Shown in pieces: positions 1 to 6,008 of a DNA stretch of 18,027 nt. This stretch comes from Chloroflexota bacterium (GTDB lineage: Bacteria > Chloroflexota > Limnocylindria > Limnocylindrales > CSP1-4), in NCBI GenBank assembly GCA_021789355.1, contig JAJYJR010000041.1, positions 1 through 18,027 of the forward strand. The letters run 5' to 3'. A program made the position numbers and the translations under genes. How positions within the stretch are numbered: the stretch's first letter is position 1; every line of letters begins with the position of its first letter. The notes below the pieces were generated by a model that saw only the letters and a list, made by a program, of their open reading frames with translations, was not told the origin of the DNA and did no database searches.

Positions 1-174
1 CATCACCGCCGGCGCCGACCACCGGTGCACCACCACCAACAGCGCACGCCACGGGCGACGAGACCGCGGGCTGCACGGGTCTTGCTGAAGGATTCGTAAG
101 TAGAACGGTTCAATAGACTGGCGTAAGTAGAACGGTTCAGTAGACTGGGATCAGTAGAGCGAAAGGGGAACGTC
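1..174. other. Left-end leader, no convincing gene
   Basis: No complete gene is visible. Reading frame 1 on the plus strand is open from the edge to a TAA at 97-99 (about 32 Arg/His-rich residues) and could be the tail of an upstream gene, but codon bias gives no support. On the minus strand a frame with strongly GC-rich third positions is open through the segment. It would join in frame to the truncated alanine-rich gene at the right edge if the molecule were circular. The second half holds two 27-bp tandem repeats and the ribosome binding site for the gene at 175. Confidence 0.4.
95..148. repeat. Two 27-bp tandem direct repeats before the alanine-rich gene
   Basis: Positions 95-121 and 122-148 are abutting copies differing at one base (A to G). 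Each contains the odd palindrome GAACGGTTC and ends in TAGACTGG; a degenerate third piece (TCAGTAGAGC) follows at 151-160. The position, 27 bp upstream of a start codon and ahead of an operon, suggests an operator or promoter array. Iterons near a molecule end are an alternative. TAGAAC and TAGACT could serve as -10 elements, but I see no well-spaced -35. Confidence 0.6.
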
Positions 175-798
175 ATGGAGTACAAGTGCCTGCTGGAGGG
201 ACGTCGGAGCCCGCATACCCGGCTGGAGTGGCCTGTGAGGGCCGGAGCGTGGACGCCAGCACGGGAACCCGTGCTGTGCAAGTCCGGGTGGCACCTGGCG
301 ACCGTGGAGGGGCTCTCAGAGCACCTCGTCGCTGGTGAGCTGTGGGAAGCCGAGGGACGGGGCAAGTACGAGGTGGCCGTCGACAAGGTTGCGTACAGCC
401 AGGCCCGTCTCGTGAGGAAGGTCGGGGACGTGAGCGTGCGTCAGCTGCGGGAGCTGGCCTGTGACTTCGCCGAGCACGTGCTGCACCTCTGGGAGACCCG
501 GTACCCCGACGACCTGCGGCCGCGTCAGGCGATCGAGGTCGCCAGGCGCTACGCGAGGGGTGAGGCGATGCGGGAGGAGCTGGACGACGCCGCCTGCGCC
601 GCCCGCGGCGCCGCCTCCGGCGCCGCCGCCTACGCCGGCGCCGCCGCCTACTACGCCGCCGCCTCCGACGCCTACGCCACCGCCGCCGCCGCCGGCGCCG
701 CCGCCTACTACGCCGCCGCCCGCACCGACGCCGCCTTCGATGCACGGGACGCGGAACGGCGCTGGCAGGGCGCACGCATCCTGGAGGTGGTGGGGTGA
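175..798 (+). CDS. Alanine-rich repeat protein, putative-immunity-protein-like (left copy)
   Basis: 207 residues; ATG preceded by GAAAGGGGAA. Residues about 1-70 form a compact domain with Cys, GWH and LWEAEGRG motifs, of a kind recurrent at the N-terminus of actinophage proteins. Residues about 85-135 carry a helical block (ACDFAEHVLHLWETRYPDD, then RPRQAIEVARRYARGEA) resembling proteins usually labelled putative immunity protein. A long Ala/Tyr/Asp-rich low-complexity tract follows and the end is RRWQGARILEVVG. The product is probably cytoplasmic: there is no signal peptide or TM. It heads a three-gene operon by GTGA coupling. A truncated homologue lies inverted at 17551-18027 with exact shared nucleotide blocks. 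Function is unknown; superinfection control or anti-defence would be speculation. Confidence 0.8.
   Translation: MEYKCLLEGRRSPHTRLEWPVRAGAWTPAREPVLCKSGWHLATVEGLSEHLVAGELWEAEGRGKYEVAVDKVAYSQARLVRKVGDVSVRQLRELACDFAEHVLHLWETRYPDDLRPRQAIEVARRYARGEAMREELDDAACAARGAASGAAAYAGAAAYYAAASDAYATAAAAGAAAYYAAARTDAAFDARDAERRWQGARILEVVG
503..616 (+). repeat. 114-bp exact inverted repeat, left copy (partner 17754-17867)
   Basis: By direct reading, these 114 bases are identical to the reverse complement of 17754-17867. Both copies encode the helical block and the first alanines of the paired alanine-rich genes. Sequence on both sides diverges immediately. Confidence 0.85.
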
Positions 799-799
799 C
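750..799 (+). repeat. 50-bp exact inverted repeat, left copy (partner 17550-17599)
   Basis: Covers the last 15 codons, the stop and the GTGA overlap of the left alanine-rich gene, and is identical to the reverse complement of 17550-17599. Together with the 114-bp block it brackets a divergent alanine-rich core. Confidence 0.85.
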
Positions 800-983
800 T
801 GGCGCGTGGGACATCGGAGCGGGCCGTTGGCGGCTCGCCCGCCGATTCTTCAGGGCGGGCGACGTAGGCGGGTACGCACCGGGGACGGTCGTCCTCTCCG
901 TCGAACCGGCACCACGACAGGGGGACGACTGTCTCGCCGTCTGGGTCGCTATCCCGTACCCGACAGTTCCCCTTGGCCGATGA
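795..983 (+). CDS. Small hypothetical protein, operon gene 2
   Basis: 62 residues. The GTG start overlaps the stop of the alanine-rich gene (GTGA), which supports translational coupling and fixes the start. It begins MTGAWDIGAGRWRLARRFFRAG and is a mix of short beta-like stretches (TVVLSVEPAP, CLAVWVAIPYP) with no TM segment. It resembles the short 'GDVGGYAPGTVV' proteins seen in phage early operons, but I cannot name a family. Its own stop overlaps the next start by ATGA. Confidence 0.6.
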   Translation: MTGAWDIGAGRWRLARRFFRAGDVGGYAPGTVVLSVEPAPRQGDDCLAVWVAIPYPTVPLGR

Positions 984-1168
984 CCTCCCGGCGCTGCCAG
1001 CCCTCCCTGTTTGGGCTCGCGACACCAACTCCCCGCAAGCCCCCGTACCGCGTGATCTGGACCTCGCGGACCCTGCACGTCGAGGGGCGCCGCTACCCGA
1101 CAGGGGAGATCCGGTGGATCGACATTCTCACCGGCGAGATCGTGGACGAGCCCTACGTCGACGACTGA
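980..1168 (+). CDS. Small hypothetical protein, operon gene 3
   Basis: 62 residues. The ATG overlaps the previous stop (ATGA). The second half (YRVIWTSRTLHVEGRRYP, then TGEIRWIDILTGEIVDEPYVDD) looks like a small beta-sheet domain with an acidic tail. No family recognised. The gene ends 16 nt inside the tail of the opposite-strand gene at 1153-1434, so the two operons converge with overlapping 3' ends and no terminator between them. Confidence 0.55.
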   Translation: MTSRRCQPSLFGLATPTPRKPPYRVIWTSRTLHVEGRRYPTGEIRWIDILTGEIVDEPYVDD

Positions 1169-1434
1169 GGCCGGGGTCGTCTGCCGGTGGGCGGCGTCTC
1201 CCGCAGCAGCGCCTCGATGCGGGCCACGCGTGTGGCGAGGGCGTCGCTCTCGCCGCCGTTGGGGGTGACCTGCCGGCTGATCTGGCGCGTCTCTGCGAGC
1301 AGCGCAGCAACGTCGTCGGCGACCGACCTCACGAGGCGCCTCCAAATCCAGCGGAGGATCGGGAGGACGACCACCGTGCTCGCAGCGATGCCGCCAGCCG
1401 CGCCTTCGGCGACGGTGAGGAGGTCACCGGCCAT
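1153..1434 (-). CDS. Single-TM small protein, last gene of the morphogenesis arm
   Basis: 93 residues. A hydrophobic stretch at about residues 12-28 (AAGGIAASTVVVLPILRW) is followed by basic residues (RRLVR) and a helical, possibly coiled-coil segment with heptad-like leucines (VADDVAALLAETRQISRQV, then ALATRVARIEALL). This layout is common in phage holin-like or spanin-like proteins and in small virion membrane proteins. The start lies 3 nt after the stop of the upstream gene; no clear ribosome binding site, so translation is probably coupled. Lysis or virion-membrane roles are both possible. Confidence 0.6.
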   Translation of the reverse strand: MAGDLLTVAEGAAGGIAASTVVVLPILRWIWRRLVRSVADDVAALLAETRQISRQVTPNGGESDALATRVARIEALLRETPPTGRRPRPQSST

Positions 1435-1437
1435 TGG

Positions 1438-1707
1438 TCACGCGGGCGCAAGGGACTGCCTCGGTGGGAATGTCCTGGGTCTAACCACCATCGGCGGGAG
1501 TGCGTTTCTTGGATGGACTGTCACTGGCAGGAGCGTACGCCTTCTCTGCCAAGTCTCTGCACAGTCTTGACACAAATACCCCCACGTTGATGTCGGCGAA
1601 CCACCACTGACCGTACCCAAGACTGGTGGCTTAGCGTGCGGTTTATGAACCTTTGCACTGACTGGGTTTGTAGCGCCAGTTCCACTACAGGTGATCGCTC
1701 GTGTCAT
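1438..1707 (-). CDS. Small Cys-containing hypothetical protein in low-GC segment
   Basis: 89 residues. The ATG overlaps the stop of the spike gene (ATGA), the main support for its being real. A WGYLCQDCAETWQRRR stretch with CxxC, plus an earlier Cys and His residues, suggests a small zinc-binding fold. The C-terminus is Pro/Arg-rich and unstructured. Base composition is less GC-rich than the rest of the arm and matches the 3' half of the neighbouring spike gene, so the two may have arrived together. No family recognised; it could be a spike chaperone or an unrelated passenger. Confidence 0.45.
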   Translation of the reverse strand: MTRAITCSGTGATNPVSAKVHKPHAKPPVLGTVSGGSPTSTWGYLCQDCAETWQRRRTLLPVTVHPRNALPPMVVRPRTFPPRQSLAPA

Positions 1708-2921
1708 GTGGAGATCAGCGTTACCGTTCTACCATCGACACCAGCCTGCACGGTACCAGTTGCTGTCTTTAGGATACCAGCCGATCCTAACGCCCGTAGC
1801 GTACCAGTGAAGTTATAGGTACGAGAAGCTATCATGACGAACCCTCCCCCACTCCCGCCTGCTCCCCCTTTAGAAGCGTTCACCAACCCAACCCCTGCAT
1901 TAGCTTCGATGGTCCCTGCACCTCTTATTAGAAGTGCCATCACGAGAACTGCTCCACCTGCACCACCAGTCGTTGCATAGTTGGTCGATGTTGTCGAGCG
2001 TGCTGCGCCGCTCGCCCCACCTGCCAATGAACTTTGATGGAGGGTTAGAAAAGAAGGGGACGCAGGAGTATAGCTAGTGACTATTCCACCTGCTGCGCCT
2101 GTCGTCCCTGCTACCTGCACTCCTCCACCAGCTCCACCCTGGCACGCACCAGGAAATGCATCGGTTCCTTTTACTGTGGTCAGATCGTAAGAAGATACTC
2201 CATTAGCACCACCAGCAAGTGCAGCGGTAGGTGCGCCCAATCCCCCCCTTGTACTGGTAGAAGCTCCTCCATTATTGGCTACGGTTCCTTCTATTGATGC
2301 AGTTCCCGTACACCTAATGATGTACCCTCCAGTAGAAACGACCACGCCAGCATCAATAGCAAGTGTCGTGTAGTCGACTGTTCTAGTCAACGTTGCATTC
2401 GCAGTCAGAGTGACTGAGCCTGTAGCGCCGCTACCCAAGTCACTAGGTAGAAGCGTTGTAGAGATTGGCTGAAGACTTTGACCAGATACCGCTTTTAGCT
2501 GCCCTCCAGAGACTCCGATTACGCTCCCTGCGGCGAGATCGATGGTCCCCCCGGCAATGGTGACCGGTCCTGTGACCTTGACCGTCGCATCCGCGCCGAG
2601 CGTGAGGTTGGTCACAGCGCCGGAGATCGGGTACCCGCTCTTCGGGGTTGTCGCCGGTGTCATCCATTCGGCGGTGATGGTGCCCCCCTTGTTCGATGTG
2701 CCGAGCGACGTGACGACGATCGGCGCGGAGCCCGACGAGAGCGAGTAGAGGTTGGCGCTCGCCGGGAGCAGTACGGAGGTCTGGCCGGCGATGGTGACCG
2801 TCACCGGGGCCGGCGTGAGGTTGCCGATGATGACCGCCTTTGCCAGGAGGGTGGCCGCGGGCAGCGGAATCGTAACGGTCCCCCCACCGGCGACCGTGTA
2901 CGGACCCGTCGTTAGCCTCAT
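1704..2921 (-). CDS. Glycine-rich spike / receptor-binding protein candidate
   Basis: 405 residues from the ATG that overlaps the transglycosylase stop (ATGA); the frame is open further upstream, but the coupled start is preferred. Residues 1-85 form a beta-rich domain (MRLTTGPYTVAGGGTVTIPL) likely to anchor the protein in the virion. A repetitive TVKVTGPVTIAGGTIDLAAG region follows. The C-terminal half is a Gly/Ser/Thr-rich adhesin-like array (GGAGGAVLVMALLIRGAGTI; SKGGAGGSGGGFVMIASR) of the kind found in phage fibre tips. The last two thirds of the gene are visibly less GC-rich than the first third, with the change near 2450-2550. That suggests exchange of the receptor-binding half. The spike role is inferred from composition and position. 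Confidence 0.65.
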   Translation of the reverse strand: MRLTTGPYTVAGGGTVTIPLPAATLLAKAVIIGNLTPAPVTVTIAGQTSVLLPASANLYSLSSGSAPIVVTSLGTSNKGGTITAEWMTPATTPKSGYPISGAVTNLTLGADATVKVTGPVTIAGGTIDLAAGSVIGVSGGQLKAVSGQSLQPISTTLLPSDLGSGATGSVTLTANATLTRTVDYTTLAIDAGVVVSTGGYIIRCTGTASIEGTVANNGGASTSTRGGLGAPTAALAGGANGVSSYDLTTVKGTDAFPGACQGGAGGGVQVAGTTGAAGGIVTSYTPASPSFLTLHQSSLAGGASGAARSTTSTNYATTGGAGGAVLVMALLIRGAGTIEANAGVGLVNASKGGAGGSGGGFVMIASRTYNFTGTLRALGSAGILKTATGTVQAGVDGRTVTLIST

Positions 2922-3715
2922 GCCGCGACCACCGCCGCTTCGGCTGCGTCCTTCGCTTCCGCCGCGTGCCCCTCGTCCTCGGCTCCCTTCGCGTCCGTTA
3001 CTCCCCTCCCGTCTGTCACTACCCGCAGCTCCTCGGTGTGCGCACCGCGGAGGAGCATGATCACGCCGACGACGACCAGGACAGCGCCGAAGATCACGAG
3101 CCCGACGCGAACGGCGCCCGACGCCACCCACTGCTCGAGCTTCGTGACCGGTGTAAGTGTTGCGACCGCGCCCCCGCTTGGCTGCCCCGTGATCCCCCCG
3201 GCGACCGCACCGGCGCCGGACAGTTCACCGAACCATGTCAGGATGCCGGTGGTACGCGCCTGCGTGTGGTGCGTGCCCAGGTAGGACGCCACCGGGGAGC
3301 CCGGCCTGGGGGACGTGGGGTTGGTCCCCCACGTCGCACCGAGGTCGGGCGCCCAGCTCGCGTACCCCTTGTTCGCGTTGACGTCGCGTACGAACGCCTG
3401 CGCCTGCTGGAGCGGGGTGGCGCCTGTCGCGGTCGGGGGTGCACCGGGCGGCGCGTACTGGCGCCAGGTTGTCGGCTCGAACTGCCAGAGTCCCTGCGCC
3501 GGCCCCCTCCCCCCGGCGAGCACCTGGGTTGTCCCCGCACGGTCCTCTGCGCCCGCGGAGATCGCCGCACCCATCTGCGCCTGCGAGGTGGTACCGCCCG
3601 CCGCTCGCACCACCTCAGCGATCTGTGTCGGCGTCAGCGTCTCCGCACGCGTCGAAGTCACCCACGCCGGTACCTTCGGGACCGCTCCGGGCGCGACGGC
3701 ACTATTCGCCGTCAT
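2918..3715 (-). CDS. Virion-associated lytic transglycosylase with C-terminal TM
   Basis: 265 residues. A lysozyme-like / soluble-lytic-transglycosylase fold is indicated by the helix carrying a candidate catalytic Glu57 (ISAGAEDRAG) and by AQGLWQFEPTTWRQYA at about 73-88, the usual GLWQ motif, with YASWAPDLGATW further on. A TM helix at about 204-222 (VGLVIFGAVLVVVGVIMLL) is followed by an acidic/alanine-rich tail. Tectiviruses carry membrane-bound peptidoglycan hydrolases that open the cell wall during DNA entry (PRD1 P7 is the classic case). The TM anchor and placement among virion membrane genes fit that role better than end-of-cycle lysis; a separate lysin lies at 11854. Starts 2 nt after the preceding stop. 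Confidence 0.75.
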   Translation of the reverse strand: MTANSAVAPGAVPKVPAWVTSTRAETLTPTQIAEVVRAAGGTTSQAQMGAAISAGAEDRAGTTQVLAGGRGPAQGLWQFEPTTWRQYAPPGAPPTATGATPLQQAQAFVRDVNANKGYASWAPDLGATWGTNPTSPRPGSPVASYLGTHHTQARTTGILTWFGELSGAGAVAGGITGQPSGGAVATLTPVTKLEQWVASGAVRVGLVIFGAVLVVVGVIMLLRGAHTEELRVVTDGRGVTDAKGAEDEGHAAEAKDAAEAAVVAA

Positions 3716-3717
3716 GG

Positions 3718-4416
3718 TCAGCTCGCGGAGGACGGGGAGAGCACGTAGGTCGTCGTCTGCTTGTTCCCGGCGTGGCCTGTCTGCTCCATTGCCTTGAACG
3801 CGGCGACTGTCGAGACCCTCTGGAAGCCGCCCTTTGACGTCTGCGTGTAGACGGGGGTGCCGGCCGCGAGATCTTGCAAGGTCTTTGTGTAGGTGGAGAC
3901 GGTCGTGTAGCTCTGCCCTGTCTGCGCGGCGACACTGCCATAGCCGTAATTGCCGATGGAATAGCCTGTGCCGTGCGGCGTCAGTGTGGCGTAGGGGACC
4001 GTCGACGCTGAGCCCTGCGAGGGTGAGAACGTGGGCGCCGACGACGTGGGCGCCGACGACGTGGGCGCCGATGTTGCCGGAGTGCCCCGTGTTGTCTTGA
4101 TCGAGGTCGGGATGGATGTCGGAGGCCCGCTGTAGCTCGCCCCTGCCGGCGTCGTGATGTCAACCGTCTGCGGCCCACCCGACGACGAGGGCGCGGCTGT
4201 CGGTGCGGTCGTCGTGCCCGTTGTCACGACCTGGGCGCCTGTCGCCGATGTGGAGGACGTCGAGGGCTTCTTCAGCAACAGGTAGGCGAAGATCGCGGTA
4301 AGAACGGCGGCACCCGCGATGACGTAGGGCAGCCACTTGCGCTTCTTCTTACCTCCGGTGCCACCCTCGTCCTCTGCGCCGGTCGTCTCGTCCGTGTCGT
4401 CGCGCTCAGCAGCCAC
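3718..4416 (-). CDS. Ser/Thr-rich membrane-anchored virion protein candidate
   Basis: 232 residues, GTG start 1 nt after the upstream stop. Acidic N-terminus, then GGKKKRKW and a TM helix at about 29-48 (LPYVIAGAAVLTAIFAYLLL). A long Ser/Thr/Pro/Ala stalk follows with SAPTS tandem repeats (three 15-bp units near 4032-4075). The C-terminal domain of about 80 residues is Tyr/Thr-rich (GTGYSIGNYGYGSVAAQTGQ). Type II topology would put the stalk and domain on the far side of the membrane. Such layouts occur in tectiviral DNA-delivery and spike-complex proteins; the exact role is unknown. Confidence 0.6.
   Translation of the reverse strand: MAAERDDTDETTGAEDEGGTGGKKKRKWLPYVIAGAAVLTAIFAYLLLKKPSTSSTSATGAQVVTTGTTTAPTAAPSSSGGPQTVDITTPAGASYSGPPTSIPTSIKTTRGTPATSAPTSSAPTSSAPTFSPSQGSASTVPYATLTPHGTGYSIGNYGYGSVAAQTGQSYTTVSTYTKTLQDLAAGTPVYTQTSKGGFQRVSTVAAFKAMEQTGHAGNKQTTTYVLSPSSAS
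4032..4076 (-). repeat. 15-bp tandem repeat, three units (SAPTS)
   Basis: Three near-identical 15-bp units reading GTGGGCGCCGACGAC on the plus strand encode tandem SAPTS in the stalk of the membrane-anchored protein. Copy number is likely to vary by slippage. Confidence 0.75.
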
Positions 4417-4417
4417 G

Positions 4418-4837
4418 TCAGCTCCACTCTGCGATCTGTGCGGCCCACGTCGGAGCGTCCACTCCCGACTGCTGGAGCGCGGCAGCGGTCACGTTGCGCC
4501 GCATCTGGCGCACGGCGATCGGCCCCTGCCCCGAAGGGATGGCCGCGCCGACGCGCTGGCCGCCGGGCAGGTTGACCGGGCGCTGCGTGCGCAGCCAGAT
4601 CGGCACGTCTGTCGGGCCGGGGACCGTCCAGCCTGGATAGAGCCCGCGCACGCCGTTTGTGAGCTGGAGCCCATCGACACGCGACGGCACTTGCGTCAGG
4701 ATCGCCTCGCCCCACAGGCCCTTCTGTTGGGGCGCGGACGGGATCGGGATACCGCGCCACGCGACGGGACCCCAATGCACCTGTCGGTTGAACAGCGCCT
4801 CCTGGAGGTCTGCGCCGGGGATCTGCGGCCGGCGCAT
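4418..4837 (-). CDS. Hypothetical virion protein candidate
   Basis: 139 residues, ATG 1 nt downstream of the previous stop. No TM segment. Pro/Gly-rich with hydrophobic patches (VHWGPVAWRGIPIP; GVRGLYPGWTVPGPTDVPIW; GQRVGAAIPSGQGPIAVRQM). It starts MRRPQIPGADLQEALFNRQV. It is the one soluble product in a series of membrane proteins, so a minor capsid, vertex or membrane-peripheral role is plausible from context only. No family recognised. Confidence 0.55.
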   Translation of the reverse strand: MRRPQIPGADLQEALFNRQVHWGPVAWRGIPIPSAPQQKGLWGEAILTQVPSRVDGLQLTNGVRGLYPGWTVPGPTDVPIWLRTQRPVNLPGGQRVGAAIPSGQGPIAVRQMRRNVTAAALQQSGVDAPTWAAQIAEWS

Positions 4838-4838
4838 A

Positions 4839-5030
4839 TTACGCCTTGGCGAAACTGGCCGGTACGATTGGCTTCTTGCCGGAAGCCGCGCCCGTCAGCA
4901 GGAAGGCGTCGTTCGTGACCTGACCGCCGACTGCCGTGGTGGCCTTCGAGAACCCGGACCCGTGCGTGAGGACGAGGACCACTAGCGCGCCGATGAAAAT
5001 CCACAAGATGATGTGGATAACATCCTTCAT
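4839..5030 (-). CDS. Small single-TM protein
   Basis: 63 residues with an N-terminal TM helix (VIHIILWIFIGALVVLVLTH, about residues 4-23) and a soluble tail of about 40 residues ending KKPIVPASFAKA. AAGGGGTAACCC just before the ATG supplies a ribosome binding site. Context suggests a component of the internal virion membrane. Confidence 0.6.
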   Translation of the reverse strand: MKDVIHIILWIFIGALVVLVLTHGSGFSKATTAVGGQVTNDAFLLTGAASGKKPIVPASFAKA

Positions 5031-5033
5031 GGG

Positions 5034-5132
5034 TTACCCCTTCCTAACGAAGAAGTGGTACAGCAGGATCAGCACGATCACTGCGATGACTGCGTACACG
5101 AGGGTCGTAGTGTGGGGCTTCGGAATTGTCAC
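5034..5132 (-). CDS. Tiny TM protein, 32 residues
   Basis: GTG start preceded by AAAGGAG at good spacing; product MTIPKPHTTTLVYAVIAVIV followed by LILLYHFFVRKG. One TM helix fills most of the protein, with a basic C-terminus. The next gene starts 3 nt after its stop. Such very short membrane peptides are typical of tectiviral internal-membrane protein sets. Confidence 0.6.
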   Translation of the reverse strand: MTIPKPHTTTLVYAVIAVIVLILLYHFFVRKG

Positions 5133-5143
5133 GCCATCTCCTT

Positions 5144-5479
5144 TCAGGCCGCGCTCAGGCTCTTGGACTTCGACGACTTCTGGGCCGGCGCCGCCGCCTT
5201 CGACTTGTGCGTCGCCTCGTAGCGGATGAGGAACAGCACCCAGAGAGCCACCAGGACGACACCGGCGATCTGCACCCCGTGGTCGCCGATCCCGGCGACC
5301 ACGACCAGGACGATGACGCCGATCGCCTCGAACGCGATCTCCGACCACTGCCTCTCGGCGCCCTTCGTGACGGGACCGCCCGAGATCGTGGACGAGAGTG
5401 TCAGCGGTCGTGTGGCGATCTGGTTCGCCACGACGAGCGCCACCGCTCCGAGGCCGACTGCGCCCTGGCCCCCGTTCAT
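5144..5479 (-). CDS. Multi-TM small membrane protein
   Basis: 111 residues; ATG overlaps the previous stop (ATGA). Hydrophobic helices at about 49-65 (AFEAIGVIVLVVVAGIG) and 69-87 (VQIAGVVLVALWVLFLIRY), and perhaps a weaker one at 6-20, are followed by a Lys/Ser/Ala-rich tail (HKSKAAAPAQKSSKSKSLSA). The basic tail could contact packaged DNA on the inner face of the virion membrane; this is inference. Confidence 0.6.
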   Translation of the reverse strand: MNGGQGAVGLGAVALVVANQIATRPLTLSSTISGGPVTKGAERQWSEIAFEAIGVIVLVVVAGIGDHGVQIAGVVLVALWVLFLIRYEATHKSKAAAPAQKSSKSKSLSAA

Positions 5480-5592
5480 GGGAGGTGCGTCCCGGTGACG
5501 AGCTTCGCCACGTTGCCCTGCGAGCCCTTGAGCCCGATGTAGGCCACGACCAACCCGATGATGATGACGGCGATCGGAAGGAGGGTGCTCAC
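5476..5592 (-). CDS. Tiny TM protein, 38 residues
   Basis: GTG start inside the previous stop (GTGA) and ATGA overlap with the next gene, so it is bracketed by coupling on both sides. Product is MSTLLPIAVIIIGLVVAYIG plus LKGSQGNVAKLVTGTHLP: one TM helix and a short soluble tail. Confidence 0.6.
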   Translation of the reverse strand: MSTLLPIAVIIIGLVVAYIGLKGSQGNVAKLVTGTHLP

Positions 5593-5993
5593 GTGACCTC
5601 CGCTCCCGCTCGCTCCCCGACCGACCCGACGTTCGCACGCTCAGAGAATCCGCCGAGCGTCGTCTCCCGCCAATGGATCGCCTTGAGGAGGATCAGCGAG
5701 CCGAGGAGCAGGATGACGGCCCACAGGACCGGCGAAAGGCGCATGTCGAAGGGCTTGGACCCCGCGATGGCGGTGGTGACTTGGTTGTTCCCCGCGGTCC
5801 CGTAGCCGCCGACACCCTCGAAGCCGAGGCCCGATGTCGGGCCGGCGCCCCCGCCGATGAACGGAGGAAGCGTCGGCGAGACGTTGGGTACGCCGGTCGT
5901 CTGGGGGCCGTACGACATCGGGGAGTAAGCCGCGGTGGTCGGGAACGTGAACCGCTGCCCGTTCACCACGCCGGTGTCTGCACCAAGGCTCAT
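5589..5993 (-). CDS. C-terminally anchored membrane/virion protein
   Basis: 134 residues. The first 85 are Gly/Pro/Thr-rich and extended (PTLPPFIGGGAGPTSGLGFE). A TM helix follows at about 87-105 (SPVLWAVILLLGSLILLKAI), then a short charged tail. GAAGGAG lies 6 nt before the ATG. It comes directly after the capsid gene. In tectivirus-like viruses this place is often taken by proteins that link capsid to internal membrane, and the extended N-terminus would suit a capsid-cementing role. That assignment is inference. Confidence 0.6.
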   Translation of the reverse strand: MSLGADTGVVNGQRFTFPTTAAYSPMSYGPQTTGVPNVSPTLPPFIGGGAGPTSGLGFEGVGGYGTAGNNQVTTAIAGSKPFDMRLSPVLWAVILLLGSLILLKAIHWRETTLGGFSERANVGSVGERAGAEVT

Positions 5994-6008
5994 TTCGCGC
6001 TCCTTCGA

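Noticed and set aside
461..1168. Long plus-strand Pro/Thr-rich frame (235 residues)
   Set aside because: Out-of-frame shadow of the GCC-rich alanine tract; only its last 62 codons, from the coupled ATG at 980, are kept as a gene.
173..1345. Long minus-strand Arg-rich frame opposite the alanine-rich gene
   Set aside because: Poly-Arg product of reversed GCC repeats with no start signal; typical antisense artefact of high GC.
2922..3131. Upstream extension of the spike frame by 70 residues
   Set aside because: Arg-rich shadow of the transglycosylase tail; the ATGA-coupled start at 2921 is preferred.
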